The notes beneath the pieces are model-generated. The model was not told where the DNA came from, ran no database searches, and saw only the letters and a program-made list of their open reading frames with translations. A DNA stretch of 64,000 nt from Embleya sp042956465 (lineage in GTDB: Bacteria > Actinomycetota > Actinomycetes > Streptomycetales > Streptomycetaceae): assembly GCF_042956465.1 (NCBI RefSeq), contig NZ_JBIBGL010000030.1:24008-88007 (forward strand), read 5' to 3'. The translations under genes were made by a program, and so were the position numbers. Positions within the stretch are counted from its first letter, which is position 1. Each line of letters opens with the position of its first letter. Below, piece after piece: positions 8,766 through 17,157 of this stretch.

Positions 8766-9032
8766 ATGATGATCCTCGAACTGGCCTTCACCGCTTCCCC
8801 CGAACGGTTCGCCGCGCGTGCTGCACACCGGTCGTTCCTCGCCCGGCTGCACGAGGAGGGACGCCTGCTCGCGGCGGGTCCCTGGGCGGACGACTCGGGC
8901 GCGCTGCTGGTATTCGATCTGGAGCGCCCGGAACTGGAGGACATCCTGGACGCCGATCCGTACTACCGCACGCCGGGTGTGACGATCACAGGCATCCGGG
9001 AATGGGCACCGGTGGTCGGCCCGAAGCGCTGA
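8766..9032 (+). CDS. YciI-like (YCII-domain) protein
   Basis: An 88-residue stand-alone YCII domain: RAAHRSFLARLHEEGRLLAAG, then the conserved GPWADDSGALLVFD turn and strand, and DPYYRTPGV near the end. Family members adopt a ferredoxin-like fold with a His-Asp pair of unclear activity. Start 8766 (tandem ATGs at 8766 and 8769) is chosen because the upstream extension overlaps the divergent Crp-type gene and has noncoding composition. Confidence 0.82.
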   Translation: MMILELAFTASPERFAARAAHRSFLARLHEEGRLLAAGPWADDSGALLVFDLERPELEDILDADPYYRTPGVTITGIREWAPVVGPKR

Positions 9033-9050
9033 CGGGCGCTCCAACAGCGA

Positions 9051-9074
9051 CACCTACATCCACACCTACATCCA
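9051..9074. repeat. 12-bp tandem repeat
   Basis: CACCTACATCCA occurs twice in direct succession, with a degenerate third copy beginning at 9075, just after the YciI gene. It is a short slippage-type repeat. Confidence 0.5.
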
Positions 9075-9243
9075 CACCCACGACGGCGGCACACCGTGGG
9101 CACGAGTGTCCACCGCACCGCTTGCGGGACGCCAGGACCGGCGGATGCACCCGCGGTGCTCGATCCTGGCGGGGCGGCTGGATGCGGAGCATCCGTGCCG
9201 ACGACGAGGCGGCCGGCGGCGGTTCGCCGTTTGCCGATCGGGT

Positions 9244-9262
9244 CCGGCACGGTTCGTGCCGG
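9244..9262. terminator. Small hairpin between convergent genes
   Basis: CCGGCAC and GTGCCGG pair around the loop GGTTC, 8 bp from the stop of the minus-strand phosphoesterase gene and between two convergent genes. It is a short stem, so only a possible terminator. Confidence 0.4.
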
Positions 9263-9269
9263 GGTGCGG

Positions 9270-10394
9270 TCACCAGTCGAGGCGGGCTGCCACCGGGCGG
9301 TGGTCGCTTCCGGTGGCCGGCAGCACCCACGCGCTCTGCGGCTTCACGCCCCGGGTGAGGATCTGGTCGATCCGTACCATCGGGAACGTCGCCGGCCAGC
9401 TGAAGCCGAAGCCGTTGCCGGCCGCGTCCTGGGCCGAGTGCAGCTGCGAGGTGATGCCGTCGAGCGCACGGTCGTCCGTGGTGCCGTTCATGTCGCCGAG
9501 CAGCACCATCCGCTCGTTCTGCTCGGCGGCGACGGCCTTGGCGAGCGCCTCGGCGTTCCTGTTCCGGGTCCCCGTCCCGAAGCCTCCCCTGGGATTCACG
9601 CGTACCGAGCCCAGATGGGCGACGTACACGGCCAGCGGCCCGTGGTCGGTGGCCACCGTGGCGCGCAGCGCCCGGTTGTCGGCCCACTTGTCGGCGGCCG
9701 GCTTGGAGTCGCCCAGCGGCCCGACGTCCTGCGCGATGTCGACCGGCCGGATGTCCGACAGTGGCAACGTGCTCCACAGTCCGACGGTGCCCTGCACCGA
9801 GTGGTACGGGTATGCCTGCGCCAGCTCCTTCTCGTACACCGGCTTGGCCTGCGTGTCGATCTCCTCGAGGGCCAGCAGGATCGCACCGGAGGCGGCCAGA
9901 TCGCGGGCGGTGCCGGTGGGGTCGGGGTTGTCGGCGTCGACGTTGTGGCTGATCACGGTGAGGTCGCCGCCCGGGTGCGACTTGTCGGTGAGCAAGCCGC
10001 CGAAGAGGCTCACCCACGTCACGACCGGCAGCAGCAGAGCGACCACCGCGACGGCGGAGCGGCGCCACAGGGCCCCGGCGAGGAGCACCGGGATGAACAC
10101 TCCGAACCACGGCAGGAAGGCCTCCACCAGGCTGCCGATGTTCCAGATCCGGTTCGGTATCCACGCGTGCAGGAGCAGGAGCAGGCCGAGGAGCAACGCC
10201 GTCGCCGTGAGCACCCGGGCGCGTTTCCACGGCCCCGGTCGGGACAGGCCGCCGATCGCCCGGTGGACGACCGAGCGCTTGTCGGCGGTTTCGGCGGGTC
10301 GGGTGGTTGCGGCCGTCTCGGCGCGCGCCTCCGCTTCGGTCCGCGGCGGCGCGGCCGACGGCGCGCCCGCGACGTCTTCTCTTGCTTCACTCAC
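9270..10394 (-). CDS. Membrane-anchored endonuclease/exonuclease/phosphatase protein, VanJ/StaP-like
   Basis: A 374-residue protein. A polar N-terminus is followed by three hydrophobic segments (VLTATALLLGLLLLLHAWI; LPWFGVFIPVLLAGALW; AVAVVALLLPVVTWVSLFGG), then an EEP phosphohydrolase domain facing outside. The EEP domain has ISHNVD, LALEEID (catalytic Glu), LLGDMNGTTDD, RIDQIL and a terminal GSDHRPVAA. This architecture is that of VanJ/StaP, membrane proteins giving teicoplanin resistance in actinomycetes. It overlaps the upstream kinase gene by 8 bp, so the two are translationally coupled. The pairing with a VanS-like kinase supports the assignment, but a general lipid-phosphate role is possible. 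Confidence 0.85.
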   Translation of the reverse strand: MSEAREDVAGAPSAAPPRTEAEARAETAATTRPAETADKRSVVHRAIGGLSRPGPWKRARVLTATALLLGLLLLLHAWIPNRIWNIGSLVEAFLPWFGVFIPVLLAGALWRRSAVAVVALLLPVVTWVSLFGGLLTDKSHPGGDLTVISHNVDADNPDPTGTARDLAASGAILLALEEIDTQAKPVYEKELAQAYPYHSVQGTVGLWSTLPLSDIRPVDIAQDVGPLGDSKPAADKWADNRALRATVATDHGPLAVYVAHLGSVRVNPRGGFGTGTRNRNAEALAKAVAAEQNERMVLLGDMNGTTDDRALDGITSQLHSAQDAAGNGFGFSWPATFPMVRIDQILTRGVKPQSAWVLPATGSDHRPVAARLDW

Positions 10395-11532
10395 TGATCG
10401 AGTTCCTGAACTGTTTGGCTGAATGCGGTGCCGGGGCGGGCAGTCGAACGGTGATACGCAGGCCGCCGTCGGTGCGCGGGACGAGGGTGAGGGATCCGTC
10501 GTGTACGTGGACGATCCGCTGGACGATGGCCAGGCCGAGGCCGACCCCGGCGTGGTCGTTGTGGATGCGCTCGGTGCCGCGCTGGAACGGTTCGGTGAGG
10601 GTCGGGACCGACTGCGGGGAGAGCTCTTCGCCGCTGTTCTCGACGGTGAGTACCGCGCTCCCGGACCGGACGCCGGTGCGGACCCACACGGCGCCCCGTT
10701 CGGGCAGGTTGTGCACGATGGCGTTGTGCACCAGGTTCGTCGTCATCTGCAGCAGCAGCGCCGGCGAGCCGGAAGCCGTGGCGATGTCGCCGGAGGTGTC
10801 GATGGTGACCTCGCGCTTCTCGGCGAGCGGGAGCAGCGTCTCGACGGCCTCTTCCGTGAGCAGGGACAGGTCGACGGGCTCCCGGGTGAAGGCCTGCTTG
10901 TCGGCGCGGCTGAGCACGAGCAGCGCCTCGGTGAGGTCGATCGCCCGGGCGTTGACGACGCGGAGGCGCTCGACGAACGCGTCGATGTCACGATGCGGAT
11001 CGTTGCGGGCCACGTCGAGAAGGGCCTGCGTGGTCGCCAGCGGCGTGCGCAGTTCGTGCGAGGCGTTGGCGGCGAACCGCTGCTGCTCGGCGACGTGTGC
11101 TTCGAGCCGCTCCAGCATGGTGTCGAAGGCATCGGCGAGTTCGCGGAACTCGTCCCCGCGTCCCGGCAGCCGGATGCGGTGCGAGAGCGATCCGTTGGTG
11201 GCCATCCGGGTGGCGTCCGTGATGCGGGTCAGCGGAGCGAGCATGCGGCCGGCGAGGATCCACCCGCCCACGAGACCGAACACCAGCAGGAACGCCAGTA
11301 CCGCGGCCGCCCTCGGAGCGAAAACGTCCAAAAGGGCGGACCGGATGGGGAAGACGCCACCCTGGGGCCTGTCATCGGGGTTGATGAGCATCGCGCGGTC
11401 GGGGACGTAACTCAGGAGGAACACCCACACCGCCGCCATCAGCAGGGCGCCGGCCAGCATGAGGAATCCGGCGTAGCTGAGGGTGAGTTTGACGCGAACG
11501 CTCACACCGGGCTGCCGCCTATCCACGGCCAC
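10387..11532 (-). CDS. VanS-like sensor histidine kinase
   Basis: A 381-residue membrane kinase. Two transmembrane helices (residues about 18-40 and 75-97) flank a short extracytoplasmic loop of some 35 residues. HAMP (GGWILAGRMLAPLTRITDATRMA), the H-box ASHELRTPL, the N-box TTNLVHNAIVHN and the G-box AGVGLGLAIV follow. From memory the N-terminal third closely resembles actinomycete VanS, the glycopeptide sensor. The start overlaps the 3' end of the response regulator gene by 14 bp. That regulator is internally deleted, so this kinase may lack its cognate partner, unless another exists elsewhere. Confidence 0.9.
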   Translation of the reverse strand: MAVDRRQPGVSVRVKLTLSYAGFLMLAGALLMAAVWVFLLSYVPDRAMLINPDDRPQGGVFPIRSALLDVFAPRAAAVLAFLLVFGLVGGWILAGRMLAPLTRITDATRMATNGSLSHRIRLPGRGDEFRELADAFDTMLERLEAHVAEQQRFAANASHELRTPLATTQALLDVARNDPHRDIDAFVERLRVVNARAIDLTEALLVLSRADKQAFTREPVDLSLLTEEAVETLLPLAEKREVTIDTSGDIATASGSPALLLQMTTNLVHNAIVHNLPERGAVWVRTGVRSGSAVLTVENSGEELSPQSVPTLTEPFQRGTERIHNDHAGVGLGLAIVQRIVHVHDGSLTLVPRTDGGLRITVRLPAPAPHSAKQFRNSISE

Positions 11533-11842
11533 GTTCCGCGCGTCCGGTGCGGGGTGCCGTGTCGATGCGGTGGTCGACGCCCGGCACGGTGGCGCTCATC
11601 CAGGGCTCACCGAGATGCCTGCGCAGGGCCGAGACGGTGACGTGTACCGCGTCGGCGACCTCTTCGACGCCGGCCCCGGGAACGTCCCGATCGAGGACGG
11701 CGACGTCGTACGTATCGATGCTCGGCAGCTCCGGCGCGGTGCCGCCGTCGACCGCGATGTCCGCCGCGATGGCTTCCGGGCGCAGGCCATCGCAGATGGC
11801 CTCGGCCATACGGGGGTCGTCCTCGACGATCAACACACGCAT
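11519..11842 (-). pseudogene. VanR-like response regulator with a large internal deletion
   Basis: A 107-residue frame that starts as an OmpR-family receiver (MRVLIVEDDPRMAEAI, acidic pair and phospho-acceptor Asp in VLDRDVPG). Right after that Asp it jumps in frame to the last part of the winged-helix domain (VTVSALRRHLGEPW, then VPGVDHRIDTAP). About 120 residues are missing: the rest of the receiver, the linker and most of the winged helix. It keeps an intact start and a normal stop overlapping the kinase gene. It could be translated, but could neither fold as a receiver nor bind DNA normally. Confidence 0.85.
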
Positions 11843-12076
11843 ACGCCGAGGCTACGAGCCCGGGCATATCGTCGCCGTATCGAAAACCGCGTCCGGGACG
11901 GCAACCTGCCGAACGGCTGTGCGCCGAGCCGGACGGGGCGACCGCCCGGGCGGCCACCGCGCGGGGGAAGCGCTGCCGTGCCGGGGCGGTTTGACGGCCC
12001 GTCCGGGGCTTCGTGTGTCGGGTGAGAATCCGATGGGCCGACCCGGGCGCCCGGTCACCACGGATGCGACTGGGCT

Positions 12077-13414
12077 TCAGGTAGCGGACGAGCACTCGAC
12101 GTGGCGAGGCCGAGCGTCGGCGCTTCGGGACTTCGATGGTGCGATGGCCGGGGTGTGTTGTGGGTGTTCGGCGGCGCGAGCGCGGTGTCGGTACACGTCG
12201 TCGAGCAGCCAGTGGTACGGGGAGTCCTCGTCGGTGGGGTCGAGGCCGCGCAGGATCTCGTCGCCGCGGGGGTCGTCTCGCAGGGCGAGCCGTGCCGCCG
12301 CCTCCACGCGTACGTCCCGGTCCGGGTCGACGAGGCAGCCGGCGAGCAGGTCCGAGACGTCGGCGGTGTCCGGTGGGGCGGAGGCGAGGGCACAGCAGGC
12401 CGCTCGGCGAACCGCCGCGTTCGCGTCCCCGATGCGCTCCGTCGCGGCGACCAGGGCCTCGGGGCTTGCCGTCTCGATCTCGGAACGCAGTCCGCCGACC
12501 GCCTGCTCCCGAACCTTGGCGTCGAGGTGGCGAGTGAGCGAGGGAAGCGCTTGGCCGGCGCGTGGATCCATGGCGTCGACGAGCCCGGCGGTGAGCACCC
12601 GGGTCACCCGAGGATCGGGTTCGCAGGCCACCCGGCGCAGGAACAGGTCGACGAGCGGCCGGTCGTACGGTGCGTCGGCACGCTCGTCGAAGAGGTTCAT
12701 CAGGCGGAGTACTTCCGCGCCGAAGTACCGCTCCAACGGGTCCGACCGGTCGCACAGGGCGGCGGCGGCATCCCACACGCCGGTGTCATGACGCTGCTCG
12801 AGCGCGTACGTCGTCGCCCACCACACCTCGTGGTCGACATCGGGTTCGGCCAGGGCGCGCGACAACAACTCGTCGAACGGCGGGCGGATGCCGTAGCGCG
12901 GCTCGAGCGCGGTGAGGATGGCGGTGTGTCCGTTCCTGATCGTCAGACCACCCGACGACAGTTCCTCGCAGACGGTCCCGGACTCCGACCGTCGGACGCT
13001 TCCGCGCTCGACCCGACCGGAACCGCTTCCACGGCGCAACTCCGTCTCGACGTCCGCCTCGTGCCAGTACCGGGCCGTCGCCAAGGCGTCACGTCCTTCG
13101 GCGTCCGCGAGCCACAACTTGGCCCCGTGCCCGACGAGTCTGTCCGTGATCTCGCAGGCGCCTCGGCCGATCGCGCGCAACAGCGGAGTGCGGCCGTCGG
13201 GCGCGGCGTCGTCCAGCCGGGCCCACGCGAGCAGGACGTCGACGACCGGAAGGTCGAAAGCGTCCACCGCCAGACACAACGCGGGAGTGCCGTGCTCGTC
13301 GACGGAATCGGGATCGGCTCCCGCGTCCAACAACGCGGCTGTCAGCTTTGCGTCCCCACTCCGTACTGCGGCTATGAGTGGCTCCACGCCCGCGTCTCCC
13401 GTCCGCTTCGACAT
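12077..13414 (-). CDS. Ankyrin-repeat and HEAT-repeat protein
   Basis: A 445-residue cytoplasmic repeat protein. Residues about 10-125 hold three ankyrin-like repeats (LIAAVRSGDAKLTAALLDAG; DEHGTPALCLAVD; DGRTPLLRAIGRG). The C-terminal half has HEAT/armadillo-type helices (LPSLTRHLDAKVREQAVGGL; IGDANAAVRRAACCALASA; DRDVRVEAAARLALRDD). Such proteins are scaffolds; no catalytic motif is seen. The ATG at 13414 is preceded by GGAGG 8 nt upstream, whereas an upstream in-frame start at 13543 lacks a ribosome site. Its partner is unknown. Confidence 0.85.
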   Translation of the reverse strand: MSKRTGDAGVEPLIAAVRSGDAKLTAALLDAGADPDSVDEHGTPALCLAVDAFDLPVVDVLLAWARLDDAAPDGRTPLLRAIGRGACEITDRLVGHGAKLWLADAEGRDALATARYWHEADVETELRRGSGSGRVERGSVRRSESGTVCEELSSGGLTIRNGHTAILTALEPRYGIRPPFDELLSRALAEPDVDHEVWWATTYALEQRHDTGVWDAAAALCDRSDPLERYFGAEVLRLMNLFDERADAPYDRPLVDLFLRRVACEPDPRVTRVLTAGLVDAMDPRAGQALPSLTRHLDAKVREQAVGGLRSEIETASPEALVAATERIGDANAAVRRAACCALASAPPDTADVSDLLAGCLVDPDRDVRVEAAARLALRDDPRGDEILRGLDPTDEDSPYHWLLDDVYRHRARAAEHPQHTPAIAPSKSRSADARPRHVECSSAT

Positions 13415-13798
13415 ACCGCGTCCTCCACCTGTCACACCACGAGATCGAGGACGGAACGAGGGTAGCCGGCCGGGTCGGGCCCCCGCGCACGGGTCGGCAT
13501 CACCTGGTGAAGTATCGGGGACACCCGGGCTCGAGTGCGTCATTTGATGAATCCCGCGAGACGGTGCGCTCGGTCAGGGCCAGGCTCCCGGCGTATGGAG
13601 CGATTTCCGGCGCCGGTTGCGTCGCCGTTGGCGCGGCATCCGGATTCTCGTCGGCCGGCACGACGGTGGTATGCCGAGGCGCGCGTGTAGAACGACCGTG
13701 GTGGGGGCGGATCCACCCCACGTTTGACGTGCTCTGCCGGCCCCGTGGATAGCGTCGTCCTGCCATTGCACAACCGACTACACAGGGGAGAGAAAACC
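13415..13798. other. Divergent intergenic region
   Basis: 384 bp between the ankyrin-HEAT gene and the small secreted protein gene, which diverge. It should hold both promoters, but no pair of consensus hexamers stands out. No coding signal and no hairpin were seen. Confidence 0.4.
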
Positions 13799-14167
13799 AT
13801 GAAACGACGCATAGCCACGGGGCTCGTCGCGGTGGCAGCCTTCGCGGCATGCTCCGGGACGGCCGTCGCCTCGGCGGCGCCCGCCGCACCGTCCGGGCAG
13901 GTGAGCGTCCTGGGCAATTGCCCGGAGACGAGGAACGTGTCCATCAACGGCGCCGAAGCCCACTGGACCGTTTGGTGCTCGGGTGGCCGGGTCTACGTCG
14001 ACGGCTACGTGAAGGACACCAAGGCCGACGGAAAGTGCGCCGAGGTCTACGGCAGCGTCGGCTCGGTGGCAGTCAACAGCGCCAACGCCTGCCCCAAGAA
14101 CACCAAGAAGACGTTCGCCTGGAACGCGCCGGGTAGCAGCGTCGCCCTGTACCTGCGTCTGATCTGA
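13799..14167 (+). CDS. Small secreted Cys-containing protein
   Basis: A 122-residue exported protein. A signal peptide with a KRR n-region and LVAVAAFAACSGTAVASA core predicts cleavage after ASA or ASAAPA near residues 26-29. The mature part holds four cysteines that could form two disulfides (in LGNCPE, TVWCSGG, GKCAEV and NACPKN) and looks like an all-beta domain ending in SVALYLRLI. The ATG at 13799 has GGGGAGAG 7-8 nt upstream. No enzyme motif is visible. Many streptomycetes export such small disulfide-bonded proteins of unknown role. Confidence 0.8.
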   Translation: MKRRIATGLVAVAAFAACSGTAVASAAPAAPSGQVSVLGNCPETRNVSINGAEAHWTVWCSGGRVYVDGYVKDTKADGKCAEVYGSVGSVAVNSANACPKNTKKTFAWNAPGSSVALYLRLI

Positions 14168-14186
14168 TCCGCAGCGACCGGTCGTT

Positions 14187-14220
14187 CGGCCGGTGATCCG
14201 CCAAGAGGATCACCGGCCGG
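14187..14220 (+). terminator. Hairpin terminator of the small secreted protein gene
   Basis: A perfect 13-bp stem (14187-14199 with 14207-14219) around a 7-nt loop, 20 bp after the stop codon. Confidence 0.8.
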
Positions 14221-14420
14221 ACGGCCGGACCCGGCCGGACGCGGCGCGTTGTGCGACGCCGCTCTCACCACCGCTGCGCCGATCCGGTGAACAGCCCCCG
14301 CCCGGGGTGCTGCCCACCGCGCGGAACGTCCGACGAACCGTCCGACCCCGTGCCCGGCGTCCGGGACATGACGCACACACCCGCGAACAGCGCTCAGCCG
14401 CATACCGAACCCCCGTCCGT

Positions 14421-14454
14421 GATGGGCCGGCCCGACGAATCGGGTCGGCCCATC
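14421..14454. terminator. Second long hairpin in the same intergenic region
   Basis: Arms 14421-14435 and 14440-14454 pair over 15 bp with one mismatch and a 4-nt loop, CGAA. No gene ends here, so it may insulate the following gene or mark the end of a lost one. The rest of 14168-14687 has no convincing coding frame. Confidence 0.6.
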
Positions 14455-14687
14455 ACGTCGTCGAGGATGGTATGGAGCACCGACCGAACCACGCCGCCGT
14501 AGCAGAGGGCACGACGCCGTCGAAGCCCTCCTGGACAAGGCGGTCTGCGGCTGACCCGACTTCCGCGGGTCACCGCTCGAAGGGACACTGGGCGGGGCCG
14601 GTTCGTGCACCCCGCGTGGTGCCCTTGCCGGCACCGATCCCCTGTCCGCACCGACCCCTTGCCGGCCGAAAGCGTGGTTGATTGCCG

Positions 14688-15569
14688 ATGTACGTGGTAC
14701 CGGAGGGGATCGACGAACTCATCGTGTCATTCCTGCGTGGCGACAACAGGGCCGGCGACAGGCTGGTGGCCGCGGGACCGGTGAGTCTGCGCCGTCTGAT
14801 CGACGCACTGGCGGGCCGGGTCGACCCGGGCTGGAACGCGTCGGGGGCAGCGGGGGAACGCAGCGGCCGGGAGGAGTTCGAGCACCTCGACCGGTTGCAG
14901 GGGCTCCTGGCCCGTGCGTTTCCCGAGGCCCTGTTCGATGCGGTGGCGCACGACCGCACACTCGAACCGGCGGTCATGCGGATGCTCAGGTGTGTCGAGG
15001 ATTCGCGCGCGGTGCCGATTCTCGAACGCGGGCTGCGTCCCGGTAGCGGAGTCCGCTGGTCAGCCCTGTGCGGTCTGGCCGTGCACGGCACCGCCGAGCA
15101 CACGGAGGCCGTTGTCGACTGCCTGGACGACGCGAGCGAACCGACGCGGTCCGAAGCCTTCGACGTACTCGGGCGGCTGGGGGACGTCCGCGCAATCGAA
15201 CCCCTGCTGCGCAGGCTGAGCGCCGACGATGGTCACACGGCAAGACGCGCCGCGGAGGCGCTGGATCGCGTCGAGCGACGCATCGGTGGACCACTGGCAC
15301 CGCCGGTCTGGCTCGAGCTGGGGCCGCGGGAACTCACCACAGGGGGTGCGCCATTCGGCGGACCGTGGCGCGTGATGGAGGGCCTGGTGAAGCGCGGGCG
15401 GACCGTCCGCGACGGTGAGCTGCTGGCGGTCCTGGAGAACGACTACGTCTCGACCGAACTCACGGCTCCCGGGCCCGGCACGGTCACGGACGTTCGGATC
15501 TCGGTGGGCGACGAAGTGTCCGACGAGGTCGTGGCCGTCGTTCTCCAGGCCCGGCGCCGCATCGGGTAG
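14688..15569 (+). CDS. HEAT-repeat protein with C-terminal lipoyl/biotinyl-like domain
   Basis: A 293-residue protein. Residues about 30-200 are helical HEAT-type repeats (VEDSRAVPILERGL; HTEAVVDCLDDASEP; LGDVRAIEPLLRRL; HTARRAAEALDRV). Residues about 225-290 look like a small beta-barrel of the lipoyl/biotinyl type (KRGRTVRDGELLAVLEND, ELTAPGPGTVTDV, VGDEVSDEVVAVV). At the turn where E-x-D-K-A carries the modified lysine, this protein has ENDYV, so it cannot be lipoylated or biotinylated there. Start at ATG 14688; a TTG two codons earlier is also possible. No clear ribosome site. Function unknown. Confidence 0.8.
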   Translation: MYVVPEGIDELIVSFLRGDNRAGDRLVAAGPVSLRRLIDALAGRVDPGWNASGAAGERSGREEFEHLDRLQGLLARAFPEALFDAVAHDRTLEPAVMRMLRCVEDSRAVPILERGLRPGSGVRWSALCGLAVHGTAEHTEAVVDCLDDASEPTRSEAFDVLGRLGDVRAIEPLLRRLSADDGHTARRAAEALDRVERRIGGPLAPPVWLELGPRELTTGGAPFGGPWRVMEGLVKRGRTVRDGELLAVLENDYVSTELTAPGPGTVTDVRISVGDEVSDEVVAVVLQARRRIG

Positions 15570-15591
15570 TGACCGCCGGCACTCGTCTTCG

Positions 15592-15651
15592 GCACCACCG
15601 CCTCCTCGGTGTTCCACCACGCGCGCGACAGGGAACCGAGGTGGTGCTTTT
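15592..15651. terminator. Bidirectional terminator between convergent genes
   Basis: GCACCACC (15592-15599) pairs with GGTGGTGC (15640-15647), extended inward by an imperfect stem, and followed by TTTT. It separates the HEAT-lipoyl gene from the convergent secreted-protein gene. Confidence 0.6.
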
Positions 15652-15680
15652 CGCCGGGGGCGAGGTTCGGCCGTCGCCGG

Positions 15681-16403
15681 CTACTCGTCTCCGCTGCCTC
15701 GGCCGGTTCCGGCCTGGCGCCGGTTGCGGACCACGAGCACCACGATCACGGCGATGACCGCGATCACGCCGGCCATGACGGCCGGGAGGACCCATGGGTT
15801 CTTGTCGGTGTCCGTGTCCTGCGCGTCGGGGATCGCCGAGTCGGCGGAGGCCGAGGGGGTCGTCGGTGCGGGCTGCGCGGCCGAGGCGCCGTCGCTGCCG
15901 GGGGCGGGCGCCGGGCTCGGTGTCCAGGTGGGGGGTAGTCCGGGGACTTCGCCGCGGAAGCCGATCGAGAGGTAGGTCTCCTGGCTGCGGTCCCCGCCGC
16001 CGCCGACCTTGGTGGTGGCCACGGCGCAGCGGGTGCGCAGGCAGTCGACGGAGCCGAACGCGGCGCGTACGCGCAGCGCTCGGCCGAAGGAGCCGTCGGT
16101 GTCGACCCGCACGGGGTCTTCGCCGAGATCGGAGTCGCATGCCTTGTCGGGCCCCTGTGCGGGGTCGCACGTTTTGAGGCGTACCTCGCTGCCGGGTCGG
16201 AAGCCGCGACCGATCACGGTGATGTGGTCGCCGGCCGGATCCAGGGCGCTGGTGCGGTCGGCCGTCAGGGTCGGTCCGCCCTGGCTCGTCGGTGCGGGGG
16301 AGGCGAGCGCCGGTCCCGGTAGGCCGGCGAGCGTCCAGGCCAGGGCGGGCGCGGCGAGGACGAGGGCCGCTCGACAGGGGCGGCCGGTGGGGGGCATGAC
16401 CAT
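15681..16403 (-). CDS. Membrane-anchored neocarzinostatin-like domain protein
   Basis: A 240-residue exported protein. A signal peptide (ALVLAAPALAWTLAGLPGPALA) precedes an Ig-like domain at about 40-140 with the pattern of the neocarzinostatin apoprotein family: DHITVIGRGFRPGSEVRLKTC, a paired cysteine, and GSVDCLRTRCAVAT. A Pro/Ala/Ser linker follows, then one transmembrane helix (VLPAVMAGVIAVIAVIVVLVV) and a basic tail, so the domain is tethered outside the cell. The ATG at 16403 is preferred to a TTG 12 nt upstream. There is no chromophore gene set nearby, so an enediyne-carrier role is unlikely. Confidence 0.8.
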   Translation of the reverse strand: MVMPPTGRPCRAALVLAAPALAWTLAGLPGPALASPAPTSQGGPTLTADRTSALDPAGDHITVIGRGFRPGSEVRLKTCDPAQGPDKACDSDLGEDPVRVDTDGSFGRALRVRAAFGSVDCLRTRCAVATTKVGGGGDRSQETYLSIGFRGEVPGLPPTWTPSPAPAPGSDGASAAQPAPTTPSASADSAIPDAQDTDTDKNPWVLPAVMAGVIAVIAVIVVLVVRNRRQAGTGRGSGDE

Positions 16404-17157
16404 GATCGTTCCCAATCGCTTCCGTATGTCGGCCCGCCCTTGGGCCTGCGGTGGCGGCGTGCGGTGTCGTGCCCGCCGAGGCGCCCCGGATTCCCGGGGC
16501 GCGGGAAGCGTTGATCGCTTCGGTGCTTGCCCTTACCCGGTCGGGTCGCGGTCATCCACGACTCGCGGGTGACCACCTCGGACGCAGCAACCGGCGTGGG
16601 GGACGATCCTCGACACGAGCGCGGTCGCGTACATCGAACGACAACTTCCCGAGCCGTCCCGGGCCGAACCGATTCGGGTCTCGCCGAGGCGAGCATGCTC
16701 CGGAACGGTCGGCGCGAAGTCGTCCGTCCGCATCCCGAACGAGGAGTTCTCGAGCATGGCCGCGACGGAGCCGCGGCACCGCCGGGTGTCGCGCGCCGAC
16801 CACCGGCTCGGCTCCCCGCCAGGCAGGTCGGCGTCCCCTGCCGATGCGCGCCGCGCACCGGGCAGCCGCCCCCGACGATCCGCGTCCGGTTCGCCACTCG
16901 GGTCAACTCGCCTTCCTGGGCGCCCGGTTGTCGGGAAAAGGAGCGGGCGGCCCGCGGGCTCGACGGGGGTGCACGGGTGGTTGTTGACAGAATGTGCCGC
17001 GTCGAACACATTCGTTGACGGTCGACTTGGGAGCGTGTGAGCGTTTCGTACGCTCGGGCACGAACCCGGCGCACGCGATGGTCGGTCCCGCTCAGCCCGC
17101 GGAGCCGACGAGAACCGGACTCGTGGTCGAGGTCTTTCCCCTATCCAAGGAGCCTCG
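16404..17157. other. Long divergent intergenic region
   Basis: 754 bp with no convincing gene on either strand. A TTGACA at 16984-16989 followed 17 bp later by CACATT (17007-17012) may be the promoter of the M4 protease gene, giving a leader of about 140 nt; the -10 match is poor. Confidence 0.35.

Noticed and set aside
15681..16403. Enediyne antibiotic carrier gene
   Set aside because: The domain pattern fits the neocarzinostatin family, but a transmembrane anchor is present and no enediyne polyketide genes are nearby.
16984..17012. TTGACA-N17-CACATT as a firm promoter of the M4 protease
   Set aside because: The -10 box is poor and the leader would be about 140 nt, so it is only mentioned as a possibility.
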